33,404 nt of DNA, taken from assembly GCA_017987115.1 (NCBI GenBank), contig JAGNUG010000001.1, positions 1-33,404 on the forward strand, in the 5' to 3' direction. A program made the position numbers and the translations under genes. This document shows, piece after piece, positions 25,048 to 31,936 of the stretch; position 1 is the first letter of the stretch, and each line of letters opens with the position of its first letter. The DNA is from Flavobacteriales bacterium (lineage in GTDB: Bacteria > Bacteroidota > Bacteroidia > Flavobacteriales_F > PHOS-HE28). The notes beneath the pieces are model-generated. The model searched no databases. It saw only the letters and a program-made list of their open reading frames with translations, and was not told where the DNA came from.

Positions 25048-25869
25048 ATGCGAACCAAGTACTTTTTTAGAACTTTCAGTTGTATGGCTGTTTCTCTGGC
25101 ATTGTTATCCGTGCATGCTCAAGTGGATGGCTTCAACAAAGGCAAAGGCAACATGGACCTTGTTGCTTCCTTGAGCTACGAGCAAGGACTTAATTATTTC
25201 CTAGCTGATGGTACGGCGAACATTAAACGGAACAGGATCGCATTGTCGCTCTTCGCGGCAAGGGGCCTGACGGATGATCTTGACGTGCAACTGAGCATTC
25301 CATTCATAAGCACAACCGGCACTTCCAGTTTTCAGGATGCTCAGCTCTTCTTAAAATGGTTACCTGTAAAGGCGGCCGTTGGTAATGGAAAGATCACCTT
25401 CGGCGCAGCGATCGGCGGAAGTACTCCTATGCTGGATTACGAGACGGAAACCGGCAGTGCCATAGGACAACAAGCCTCAAGTTTGACCCCGATGGGTGTG
25501 TTACAATACATGTCTGGTAGCGGGTGGTTCACAAGTATTGTAGCTGGACAGCAAGTGGTTTCGGCACCTACGCCTGATGCATTAACCGGTACGTTCCGGT
25601 TGGGACATGCAAGTGATAAGCACTACGTGGAAGCCTATGTGGAAGCGCAAGAGGCATATGGCGGGAAGAATTATCTCGGTCAAGGCGACCTCGCACCATC
25701 AAGCTTCAAAGAACTTGGCGTAAGCTTTCTACGAGTAGGTGCCAAATACTATAAACCGATCGGCAGCCGATCCGGGATCGTGGCGGGTGCCAGCTACGTA
25801 GTGTCCGGCCGGAATGTGGACCAAATGGTGATGGTGGCTGGATCGTACATCCTGCATTTTCGCAAATAA
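25048..25869 (+). CDS. Outer-membrane beta-barrel-like protein
   Basis: This protein has 273 residues, with a signal peptide (MRTKYFFRTFSCMAVSLALLSVHAQ). The mature part alternates polar and apolar residues in about ten strand-like segments: GNMDLVASLSYEQGLNYF, RNRIALSLFAARGLTDDLDVQLSIPF, KITFGAAIGGSTP, HYVEAYVEAQEAYG, SGIVAGASYVVSG, and a final VMVAGSYILHF. The last segment ends in HFRK rather than the classical terminal aromatic residue. The pattern resembles the MetA-pathway/transporter-like porin group, but I cannot assign it firmly. Its 3' end overlaps the convergent broken DUF1569 gene by 76 bases. It is likely in an operon with the rhodanese. Confidence 0.72.
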   Translation: MRTKYFFRTFSCMAVSLALLSVHAQVDGFNKGKGNMDLVASLSYEQGLNYFLADGTANIKRNRIALSLFAARGLTDDLDVQLSIPFISTTGTSSFQDAQLFLKWLPVKAAVGNGKITFGAAIGGSTPMLDYETETGSAIGQQASSLTPMGVLQYMSGSGWFTSIVAGQQVVSAPTPDALTGTFRLGHASDKHYVEAYVEAQEAYGGKNYLGQGDLAPSSFKELGVSFLRVGAKYYKPIGSRSGIVAGASYVVSGRNVDQMVMVAGSYILHFRK

Positions 25870-26339
25870 CCTTTGCGCCATCCACCGAATTGGGTCAAGT
25901 GATGATCCAAATGTTTGTAGAACATGTTGTTCCTCTCCGCTGATCTCAGTGGACCAAAAGAATGTGACTCCTTGCCCTCGAAATGGCTCCCGACAAGTTG
26001 TTGGGTCTTGTTGATGAACCCTACCAGTCGATCTAACTCCGCATCGAATTCGCGTTCTCCGGTAATCAAGAATTGCGGTGCAGTGAGTGAGTTTCTCTTG
26101 TATCCCTTCTCGCCCACAACCGGTTTCTTCACGAACACATTCATTAGCATTCCCATCATCATCCCCGGCTTTGGATGTTTGTCCTCGTAAACTATTTCAT
26201 AGGTCACATTGCAATGGGCCAACATTTGGCCAACGCTCATCTTGCCCCAAAGTGGCTGTGTATCCTACCTTAACTTTTGAATGCGAGTAACCACTTCATT
26301 ACTTACTTCCTTAACGAAGATGTCTTCATTTTTCTTCAT
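25794..26339 (-). pseudogene. DUF1569/DinB-like gene interrupted by an in-frame amber codon
   Basis: The family start MKKNEDIFVKEV is at the ATG at 26339. Codon 25 is TAG (26265-26267), and the frame then resumes without shift as DTQPLWGKMSVGQMLAHCNV, the standard beginning of DUF1569 proteins. An ATG at 26240 could restart translation to give 148 residues that contain the HKHLDHH-type end (FYKHLDHHLTQFG). Family members, as I remember them, stop close to this point. Here about 28 more residues follow and run into the 3' end of the beta-barrel gene. So both ends are abnormal. Decay is the simplest reading; re-initiation or a sequence error at one base remain possible. Confidence 0.7.
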
Positions 26340-26657
26340 CTCACATTGATGTGCAAATTGGATTCGCTGTCAGCTATGCACGATCGAATGCGATCTCTGA
26401 TCAACGATCAAACGCCTCTGTCCACCAATGTGGCTCCAAACATAACCTGCCATTATGTGCATTTAGCTTCGGCATCTTTCGTGTTGCTCTTGATCTGGAT
26501 ACAGGATAACGTTTCGCGAATGTAATAGATGTCTCTAGTGCGTATTATTCAAATGTTCTGGTCAGGAAGTCGTTAAACGGTCGACCACAATTATTCTAAT
26601 GAATCAGAGACCCCATCAATGAAAGTCAACATGCTCCTTTGGAATACATAGAGAACA
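26340..26657. other. 318-base spacer before egtB without a recognisable gene
   Basis: No convincing coding frame, RNA gene or repeat is seen. A plus-strand frame from 26277 to 26525 partly lies opposite the DUF1569 start and has no recognisable features. CTCCTTTG at 26632-26639 is a poor match to a -7 box, 18 bases before the egtB ATG. The span presumably carries the egt promoter. Confidence 0.5.
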
Positions 26658-27851
26658 ATGGTCAGAACCGATCTTTCATTTGAGCAAAATGCTACGGCAT
26701 TGGCATCCTTTCATGAGCGATATTCACAGGTACGAAAACGCACCGTTTCCCTTTGTGCGCCTTTGCGAATTGAAGACCATGTTGTTCAACCCATTGTGGA
26801 TGTTTCGCCCCCCAAGTGGCATTTAGGCCACACCACATGGTTCTTCGAGCAGTTCGTGTTGAGCGAAATGGAAGGTTATGTCAAGTTCAATGACGATATG
26901 GCCTTCATCTTCAATAGCTACTACGAAACCGTTGGAAAGCGCGTACTACGCACGGACCGTGGGAACATGACCCGGCCATCGTTGGATGAAGTGCATGCCT
27001 ATCGCGCTTATGTTGACGCGAACATGGCTGCATTCATCACAAGTGGAGACCCAACCGAAGAAACCTTGCGCATTCTGGAATTGGGCCTGAACCACGAAGA
27101 ACAACATCAAGAATTATTGGTGACGGACCTGAAGTACATCCTTGGACATAACCCGCTATTCCCGGTTTATGGCGATTACAAAGAGAGCGAACGTGAACGA
27201 ACCAAAGGTGAACTCATTCCCATAGAAGGTGGCGTGAAGCAGATCGGTTTCGAGGGCGATGGTTTCAGCTTCGACAATGAACACGGCCGGCACGCGATAT
27301 ACGTGGAGGACTTTGCGATCAGCGATCGGTTGGTGACCAACGGAGAATATTTGGAATTCATGCAGTCCGGGGGGTACGCCGATTTCAACCATTGGCACGC
27401 CGAAGGATGGCAATGGGTTCAGGATAACCGCGTGCACTCACCGATGTATTGGCACACGATCGATGGAGTTTGGCATCATTACACATTGCAGGGTCTGCGC
27501 ACTATAGATCCGGATCTTCCGCTCGGTCATATCTCATTCTTCGAAGCATTCGCGTTTGCAGAATGGAAAGGTATGCGCCTGCCAACTGAGCAAGAATGGG
27601 AAGTTGCGAACGAACAATTCCAGTGGGGCCAGCGTTGGGAATGGACACACAGCGCATACCTCCCCTACCCGGGCTATACCCGTGTTCCGGGCGCCTTGGG
27701 CGAGTACAATGGAAAATTCATGGTGAACCAAATGGTCTTGCGCGGCGCTTCGGTTGCAACAGCACCGGGGCATTCACGTGCCACGTATCGTAACTTCTTC
27801 CACCCACATCTGCGCTGGCAGTACACTGGACTTCGACTCGTACTGAAATGA
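26658..27851 (+). CDS. egtB: Ergothioneine biosynthesis sulfoxide synthase EgtB
   Basis: EgtB is a non-heme iron enzyme that uses oxygen to join trimethylhistidine (hercynine) to a thiol donor, giving a sulfoxide. It has 397 residues. The N-terminal DinB-like domain (about 10-165) has His58 in KWHLGHTTWFFE, and His146 and His150 in HEEQHQE. These are the expected iron ligands by comparison with mycobacterial EgtB. The C-terminal formylglycine-generating-enzyme-like domain (about 195-395) includes FAEWKGMRLPTEQEWE, FVMNQ-like MVNQMVLRGAS and RATYRNFFHPHLRWQYTGLRL. No egtA or egtC is adjacent, so cysteine rather than gamma-glutamylcysteine may be the donor (inference). The stop overlaps egtD by four bases. 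Confidence 0.95.
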   Translation: MVRTDLSFEQNATALASFHERYSQVRKRTVSLCAPLRIEDHVVQPIVDVSPPKWHLGHTTWFFEQFVLSEMEGYVKFNDDMAFIFNSYYETVGKRVLRTDRGNMTRPSLDEVHAYRAYVDANMAAFITSGDPTEETLRILELGLNHEEQHQELLVTDLKYILGHNPLFPVYGDYKESERERTKGELIPIEGGVKQIGFEGDGFSFDNEHGRHAIYVEDFAISDRLVTNGEYLEFMQSGGYADFNHWHAEGWQWVQDNRVHSPMYWHTIDGVWHHYTLQGLRTIDPDLPLGHISFFEAFAFAEWKGMRLPTEQEWEVANEQFQWGQRWEWTHSAYLPYPGYTRVPGALGEYNGKFMVNQMVLRGASVATAPGHSRATYRNFFHPHLRWQYTGLRLVLK

Positions 27852-28831
27852 CCACATTGACCGATACTACCACTGATACTGCGACGGAGCAATTCCGAAC
27901 ACATGTGGTCCGTGGCCTTCAATTGAAGGAAAAAAAGATCAGCTCGCGCTACTTCTACGATGAAGAAGGCGATCGGCTTTTCCAAAAGATCATGGCCTCC
28001 CCGGATTATTACGTGACCCGCGCCGAAGAAGAGATCCTTCGCAATCAAACGGGTGCTGTTCTGGAAGCATTGATCAACGGCCATGAGCAATTCTCGCTTT
28101 TCGAATTGGGAGCTGGTGATGGCACCAAGACCAAGCACTTGCTGGGGACCGCATTGGACATGAGAAAGCAGCCAACGTATCTCCCTATCGACATTTCGGC
28201 GCATGTGCTGGAAGAACTCGGTGATGCCCTACAGAAGGAATTTCCCGCATTGCACTATGAACCGATGCAAGGTGAGTACTTCGATGCGATCAAACGTGGT
28301 TTCTCCGATCGCCCCGGCCCAAAAGCAGTGCTCTTCCTAGGTAGCAACATCGGAAACTTGGATCGGAATGAGGCGATCGCTTTGCTCAAAGGGGTTGCGG
28401 AACATTTGGGCCCGAACGATCGGTTCCTAGTGGGTTTCGACCGCAAGAAAGACCCAGCCACGATCCTGCGCGCATACAATGATCGCGAAGGCCACACACG
28501 CGATTTCAACTTGAATTTACTTCGCCGAATGAATGTTGAACTCGGTGCGGATTTCGATCTTGATCACTTCATCCACGCTCCCGTTTATGACCCACTGAGC
28601 GGTCGTGCATTGAGCTACCTCGTTAGCACTGTAGAGCAAACGGTCAACATTCCTGGTGCCGATGGACCTATACACTTCCAAGCGTGGGAAGCGCTGCACA
28701 CCGAGATCAGTCAGAAGTACGACAAGCCCATGATCGATGACCTCGCTTTGCATGCAGGGCTTCGCCGAACCGCAACATTTACGGATAGCAAGGAACATTT
28801 CAGGTGCGTTGTTTTCGCACCTAACACATAA
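27848..28831 (+). CDS. egtD: L-histidine N-alpha-methyltransferase EgtD
   Basis: EgtD trimethylates the amino group of histidine with SAM to give hercynine, the first committed step to ergothioneine. It has 327 residues, the usual length. The family opening SSRYFYDEEGDRLFQKIM (32-49) and YYVTRAEEEIL are present. The SAM-binding motif is FELGAGDGTKTKHLL (85-99), and FLGSNIGNLDRNEA follows, as in other EgtD proteins. The ATG lies inside the end of egtB (ATGA overlap), which implies translational coupling. A DUF427 gene follows after 14 bases. Cytosolic. Confidence 0.96.
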   Translation: MTTLTDTTTDTATEQFRTHVVRGLQLKEKKISSRYFYDEEGDRLFQKIMASPDYYVTRAEEEILRNQTGAVLEALINGHEQFSLFELGAGDGTKTKHLLGTALDMRKQPTYLPIDISAHVLEELGDALQKEFPALHYEPMQGEYFDAIKRGFSDRPGPKAVLFLGSNIGNLDRNEAIALLKGVAEHLGPNDRFLVGFDRKKDPATILRAYNDREGHTRDFNLNLLRRMNVELGADFDLDHFIHAPVYDPLSGRALSYLVSTVEQTVNIPGADGPIHFQAWEALHTEISQKYDKPMIDDLALHAGLRRTATFTDSKEHFRCVVFAPNT

Positions 28832-28845
28832 GCTCATCGAACAAA

Positions 28846-29127
28846 ATGAAAGCAACCTGGAACGGACAATTGATCGCGGAAAGCGACAATACCATCATGG
28901 TCGAACACAACCAGTATTTCCCCGAAGCTTCGATCAAGAAGGAATATTTCAAACCCTCTGCTACGCATAGCACGTGTCCTTGGAAAGGCGTTGCATCGTA
29001 TTACACGTTGCAAGTTGATGGGAAGGAGAACAAGGATGCTGCGTGGTATTACCCTCAAACGAAAGACGCGGCGAAAAATATTGAAGGGTACGTGGCTTTT
29101 TGGAAAGGCGTGAAGGTGGAGAAGTGA
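28846..29127 (+). CDS. DUF427 domain protein
   Basis: This single-domain protein has 93 residues and no signal peptide. The DUF427 pattern is visible: MKATWNGQLIAESDNTIMVE, then YFPEASIKKEYF, the STCPWKGVASYYTL core with its conserved Cys-Pro-Trp-Lys-Gly, and AAWYYPQTKDAAKNIEGYVAFW near the end. The fold is a small beta-barrel and the biochemical role is not established. It lies 14 bases downstream of egtD and is very likely in the egtB-egtD transcript. Whether it matters for ergothioneine is unknown. Confidence 0.9.
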   Translation: MKATWNGQLIAESDNTIMVEHNQYFPEASIKKEYFKPSATHSTCPWKGVASYYTLQVDGKENKDAAWYYPQTKDAAKNIEGYVAFWKGVKVEK

Positions 29128-29270
29128 TGGCATTCGAGATCGCGGTGGATCAAGACGTCTGGTATTCGCCCGCTATAAGTTCATAATTTGGCTGTAGGTC
29201 GTTCCGCAACTGGTGGATGCGTGTAAAATGAAGGACCAACGACATTTCTGAATCAATGATAGTGCTGAGA

Positions 29271-30350
29271 CTATTTCATCGCATCCACCAACCGATCAAT
29301 GTCTTCCTTGTTGTTGTAAAAGTGCAATCCGACCCGGATCCCTGATCCACGTAGTACGGCTTGAACGTTGCGTGCTTCAACCTTCTCCAATCGCGATCGG
29401 TCACCCTCTATGATCAGTATGCCTGCGCGGTGTGCGCGGTCCCTACCATTGAGCACAGGGATCTTAATTGCATCCAATTGCTCTAATGCATAGGTACATA
29501 GCGCGTGAACGCGTTCCGCTATTTCCTGTGGGCCGATCTGCTTGTATCGAAGCAAAGCATCGTTCAACCTGTAAAAAGAAACAGGGTCGGTATGACCCAG
29601 CATGAGTTGGTCGACCACATCCAGGTTCTGCATCTTCTTGATCTCGGCTCGTAGTATATCCGACACGAACATGAACCCATTCCCGAAACCTGCCAAGGGC
29701 CATTTATAACCACTGGCCCCGATCACATCGACATCGATCGTCGTTGCATCCAGTGGCACACAGCACCATGATTGCGTAGCATCCACGACCGATAGTGCAT
29801 CGTGTTCTCGACACAGCTCCGCAACAGCTCTCACGTCGATCGCATAACCACTGCTCCATTGGACATGACTGATCGCAACAATATCCGGTTTCTCTCGAAC
29901 GATGGCTGCCTCGATCAATTGCATCGGTACCGTCCCATCCGCAAGTGGCTCGATGATGACGGGATGAAAAGGTGACCTTTTGAAAGGTGCCAATAGTGTC
30001 GGGTAATCACCTTTCAACATCAGAACCTTTGGGCGCTGTACGAGGAATGGAGCAAGCAATCCCATGCCTTTCGAAAAACCAGGCACCAGCGCAACGTTCT
30101 CGATATTCGTACCCAGGTTTTCCGCAATGGTCGTGCGCACTTCAGCTTTGCCTGCATCCAACCAATTCATGAAACGTGGTGCACCTTCTACCATCAATCG
30201 CTCTTGCTCCGCAGCAGCCGTTTCTACGGAAGAGCGGGCCATGGCACCGCACGTTGGTGTGTTCACATAGGTGCAGGACCGCAACGCTGGGTATTCATTC
30301 CGTAGTTGATCCCATTTCGTTTCATTTGTAGATGATCGGCTTCTCGACAT
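29271..30350 (-). CDS. Class V aminotransferase-fold PLP enzyme
   Basis: This cytosolic PLP enzyme has 359 residues in the class V (cysteine desulfurase, kynureninase, isopenicillin epimerase) fold. The PLP lysine is Lys216 in GASGYKWPLAGFG. Asp190 in SVVDATQSW contacts the pyridine nitrogen, and SHVQWSSGYAID (161-172) precedes it. The N terminus (YVNTPTCGAMARS) is the substrate-loop pattern of the group. It does not have the reactive cysteine loop of SufS. It is convergent with the egtB-egtD-DUF427 genes. The ergothioneine C-S lyase EgtE belongs to the same fold, so this is a positional candidate for that missing step, but an unrelated amino-acid function is equally open. Confidence 0.85.
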   Translation of the reverse strand: MSRSRSSTNETKWDQLRNEYPALRSCTYVNTPTCGAMARSSVETAAAEQERLMVEGAPRFMNWLDAGKAEVRTTIAENLGTNIENVALVPGFSKGMGLLAPFLVQRPKVLMLKGDYPTLLAPFKRSPFHPVIIEPLADGTVPMQLIEAAIVREKPDIVAISHVQWSSGYAIDVRAVAELCREHDALSVVDATQSWCCVPLDATTIDVDVIGASGYKWPLAGFGNGFMFVSDILRAEIKKMQNLDVVDQLMLGHTDPVSFYRLNDALLRYKQIGPQEIAERVHALCTYALEQLDAIKIPVLNGRDRAHRAGILIIEGDRSRLEKVEARNVQAVLRGSGIRVGLHFYNNKEDIDRLVDAMK

Positions 30351-30440
30351 GCAGCGAAGATCGGAAGAAGTAAGCTAATATATTCACTGGCCCACGTTCC
30401 GCATTGTGTATCATCTTTACACATCCAAGAAAACAACACG

Positions 30441-30887
30441 GTGAATAAAGCCGACCTTCTCGTTCATCTAAGATCATTGCTCAACACAAAGATCGATGCA
30501 ATGGAACGCGACATTGAATCAACATACATTTCCCGCAATAGCGACTCAAAAAGCAGTGCAGGTGATAAGCATGAGGTCGGAAGGGCGATGATCCAACAAG
30601 AACTGGATCAGCAAGAAGCACGGCTTGCAAGAACGTTCTTGCTCCTTCATGAATTGGAGCGTATTCCATTGACCCGAAGTACTGATCGCATTGGATCCGG
30701 ATCGCTCGTGGAAACCACCAACGGTATCTATTTCATCAGTATCGGACTTGGTAAAGTGACCTTCGATAAGAACCCTGTATTCGTGATCTCACAGGCCTCA
30801 CCAATTGGAAAACTATTGGAGAATAAAGCCGTTGGAAACACAGTCACGTTCAATGGCCGCGAATTTAGGATCCTGTCGATCGCGTAG
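30441..30887 (+). CDS. GreA/GreB-like C-terminal domain protein
   Basis: This protein has 148 residues and a GTG start (GTG AAT AAA GCC). The N-terminal half is a likely coiled coil: LRSLLNTKIDAMERDIEST, then EVGRAMIQQELDQQEARLARTFLLLHELERI. The C-terminal half resembles the FKBP-like domain of transcript cleavage factors, with GSLVETTNGIYFISIGLG, then SPIGKLLENKAVGNTVTFNG, which matches the SPIG-(x)-L-(x)-G/NK-x-VGD-type end of GreA. The acidic tip of a real GreA coiled coil is not obvious. Similar short proteins are common in Bacteroidota and often carry misleading names. It could modulate RNA polymerase. It stands alone between the PLP enzyme gene (divergent) and sufC. Confidence 0.72.
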   Translation: MNKADLLVHLRSLLNTKIDAMERDIESTYISRNSDSKSSAGDKHEVGRAMIQQELDQQEARLARTFLLLHELERIPLTRSTDRIGSGSLVETTNGIYFISIGLGKVTFDKNPVFVISQASPIGKLLENKAVGNTVTFNGREFRILSIA

Positions 30888-31017
30888 GGTCCGATCACAC
30901 TTCGCGTTCCACAGCATTTAACCCATTTTCAGGACTGCTTCCACTTTCTCCAAGACGTCCGGATGAACGAGATGAAATTGAGCGCCATTCTCTCTTGGAC
31001 CCCACCCCATTGCTGAT

Positions 31018-31054
31018 TACCTTTGCGCCTCACGCTGTTTAGATTGATTCTAAA
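31018..31054 (+). promoter_or_regulatory. sufC-sufD-sufS promoter box TACCTTTG with operator TTTAGA-N5-TCTAAA
   Basis: TACCTTTG is at 31018-31025. After 12 bases come TTTAGA (31038-31043) and TCTAAA (31049-31054) with spacer TTGAT, then TAAGAA. A TTGG at 30995-30998, 19 bases upstream of the box, can serve as the -33 element. The box, spacing and inverted repeat are the same as before sufA (13566-13602), while the surrounding sequence is not, so this is not a simple recent duplication. AGGAAG at 31071-31076 lies just before the sufC ATG as a Shine-Dalgarno-like sequence. Confidence 0.8.
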
Positions 31055-31081
31055 TAAGAAAAGCCACCGTAGGAAGAAGCA

Positions 31082-31822
31082 ATGCTGAAGATCGAAAACC
31101 TCCACGCCCGCATCGAGGGCAAAGAAATACTTAAAGGTTTGAACCTCAACGTTAAAGCTGGAGAAGTACACGCCATTATGGGACCGAACGGCTCCGGAAA
31201 AAGTACTCTTGCGAACGTACTTGCTGGACGTGAGGAATATGAAGTCACAGGAGGCAGTGTAACCTACTTCGGAGAGGACCTACTGGAATTGGCCCCAGAG
31301 GAACGTGCATGGAAAGGTGTGTTCCTCGCGTTTCAATACCCCGTGGAAATACCGGGCGTGAGCAACATGAACTTCCTTCGGACCGCCTTGAACGAATCGA
31401 AAAAAGCACGCGGTGAAGCAGAATTGAGCGGCAAGGATTTTCTGACGCTTGTTCGCGAACGTGCCAAGTTGGTGGAGATGGACCCCGACCTGATGAACCG
31501 CAATCTGAATGTTGGATTCAGCGGTGGTGAAAAGAAACGGAACGAGATCTTTCAAATGGCCATGCTTGAGCCGAAGCTTGGCATATTGGATGAAACCGAT
31601 AGCGGTTTGGACATCGATGCGCTGCGTATAGTTGCTGGCGGTGTGAACAAATTGCGAAGTAAGGAGAACGCATTCATTGTGGTGACACACTACCAGCGCT
31701 TGTTGGACCATATCATCCCGGATGTTGTGCATGTTATGGCCGATGGGAAGATCATCAAGAGCGGTCCAAAGGAATTGGCGCTGGAGCTGGAGGAGAAGGG
31801 ATATGATTGGGTCAAAGGTTAG
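31082..31822 (+). CDS. sufC: Fe-S cluster assembly ATPase SufC
   Basis: SufC is the ABC-type ATPase of the SufBC2D complex and drives conformational change in the scaffold. It has 246 residues, the standard length, and is soluble. The Walker A motif is GPNGSGKST (34-42), the Q loop Gln85 in FQYP, the ABC signature FSGGEKKRNE (146-155), Walker B and catalytic region LGILDETDSGLD (166-177), and the H loop His203 in VVTHYQRLL. The FSGGEKKRNE form with GLD at the D loop is the SufC hallmark. It is first in sufC-sufD-sufS, preceded by the shared operator, with a 114-base spacer before sufD that contains a palindrome. Confidence 0.97.
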   Translation: MLKIENLHARIEGKEILKGLNLNVKAGEVHAIMGPNGSGKSTLANVLAGREEYEVTGGSVTYFGEDLLELAPEERAWKGVFLAFQYPVEIPGVSNMNFLRTALNESKKARGEAELSGKDFLTLVRERAKLVEMDPDLMNRNLNVGFSGGEKKRNEIFQMAMLEPKLGILDETDSGLDIDALRIVAGGVNKLRSKENAFIVVTHYQRLLDHIIPDVVHVMADGKIIKSGPKELALELEEKGYDWVKG

Positions 31823-31860
31823 AGAATGGAACGCTGATGACGCTGAAAGAACTGATCTTT

Positions 31861-31873
31861 ATGATCAGAAAAT
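31861..31873. repeat. ATGATCAGAAAAT element in the sufC-sufD spacer
   Basis: The 13-mer ATGATCAGAAAAT occurs here and again at 33229-33241 in the sufD-sufS spacer, where ATCAGATGATCAG is itself directly repeated (33208-33220, 33224-33236). Such TGATCAG-rich filler is seen only in spacers in this window. Confidence 0.5.
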
Positions 31874-31907
31874 GAAATGCACTGTACTTTCTGCTCGCAC
31901 CTGTAAC

Positions 31908-31926
31908 GTCGACCCATTGGGTCGAC
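31908..31926. repeat. GTCGACCC/GGGTCGAC palindrome in the sufC-sufD spacer
   Basis: Perfect 8-base arms GTCGACCC (31908-31915) and GGGTCGAC (31919-31926) surround loop ATT, 10 bases before the sufD ATG. The arms are identical to those at 378-397. A hairpin this close to the start codon could hide or expose the sufD initiation site, or reduce read-through from sufC. Confidence 0.75.
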
Positions 31927-31936
31927 CTGTGATATA

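Noticed and set aside
26277-26525. 82-codon plus-strand frame before egtB
   Set aside because: It is antisense to the DUF1569 N terminus and has no recognisable features.
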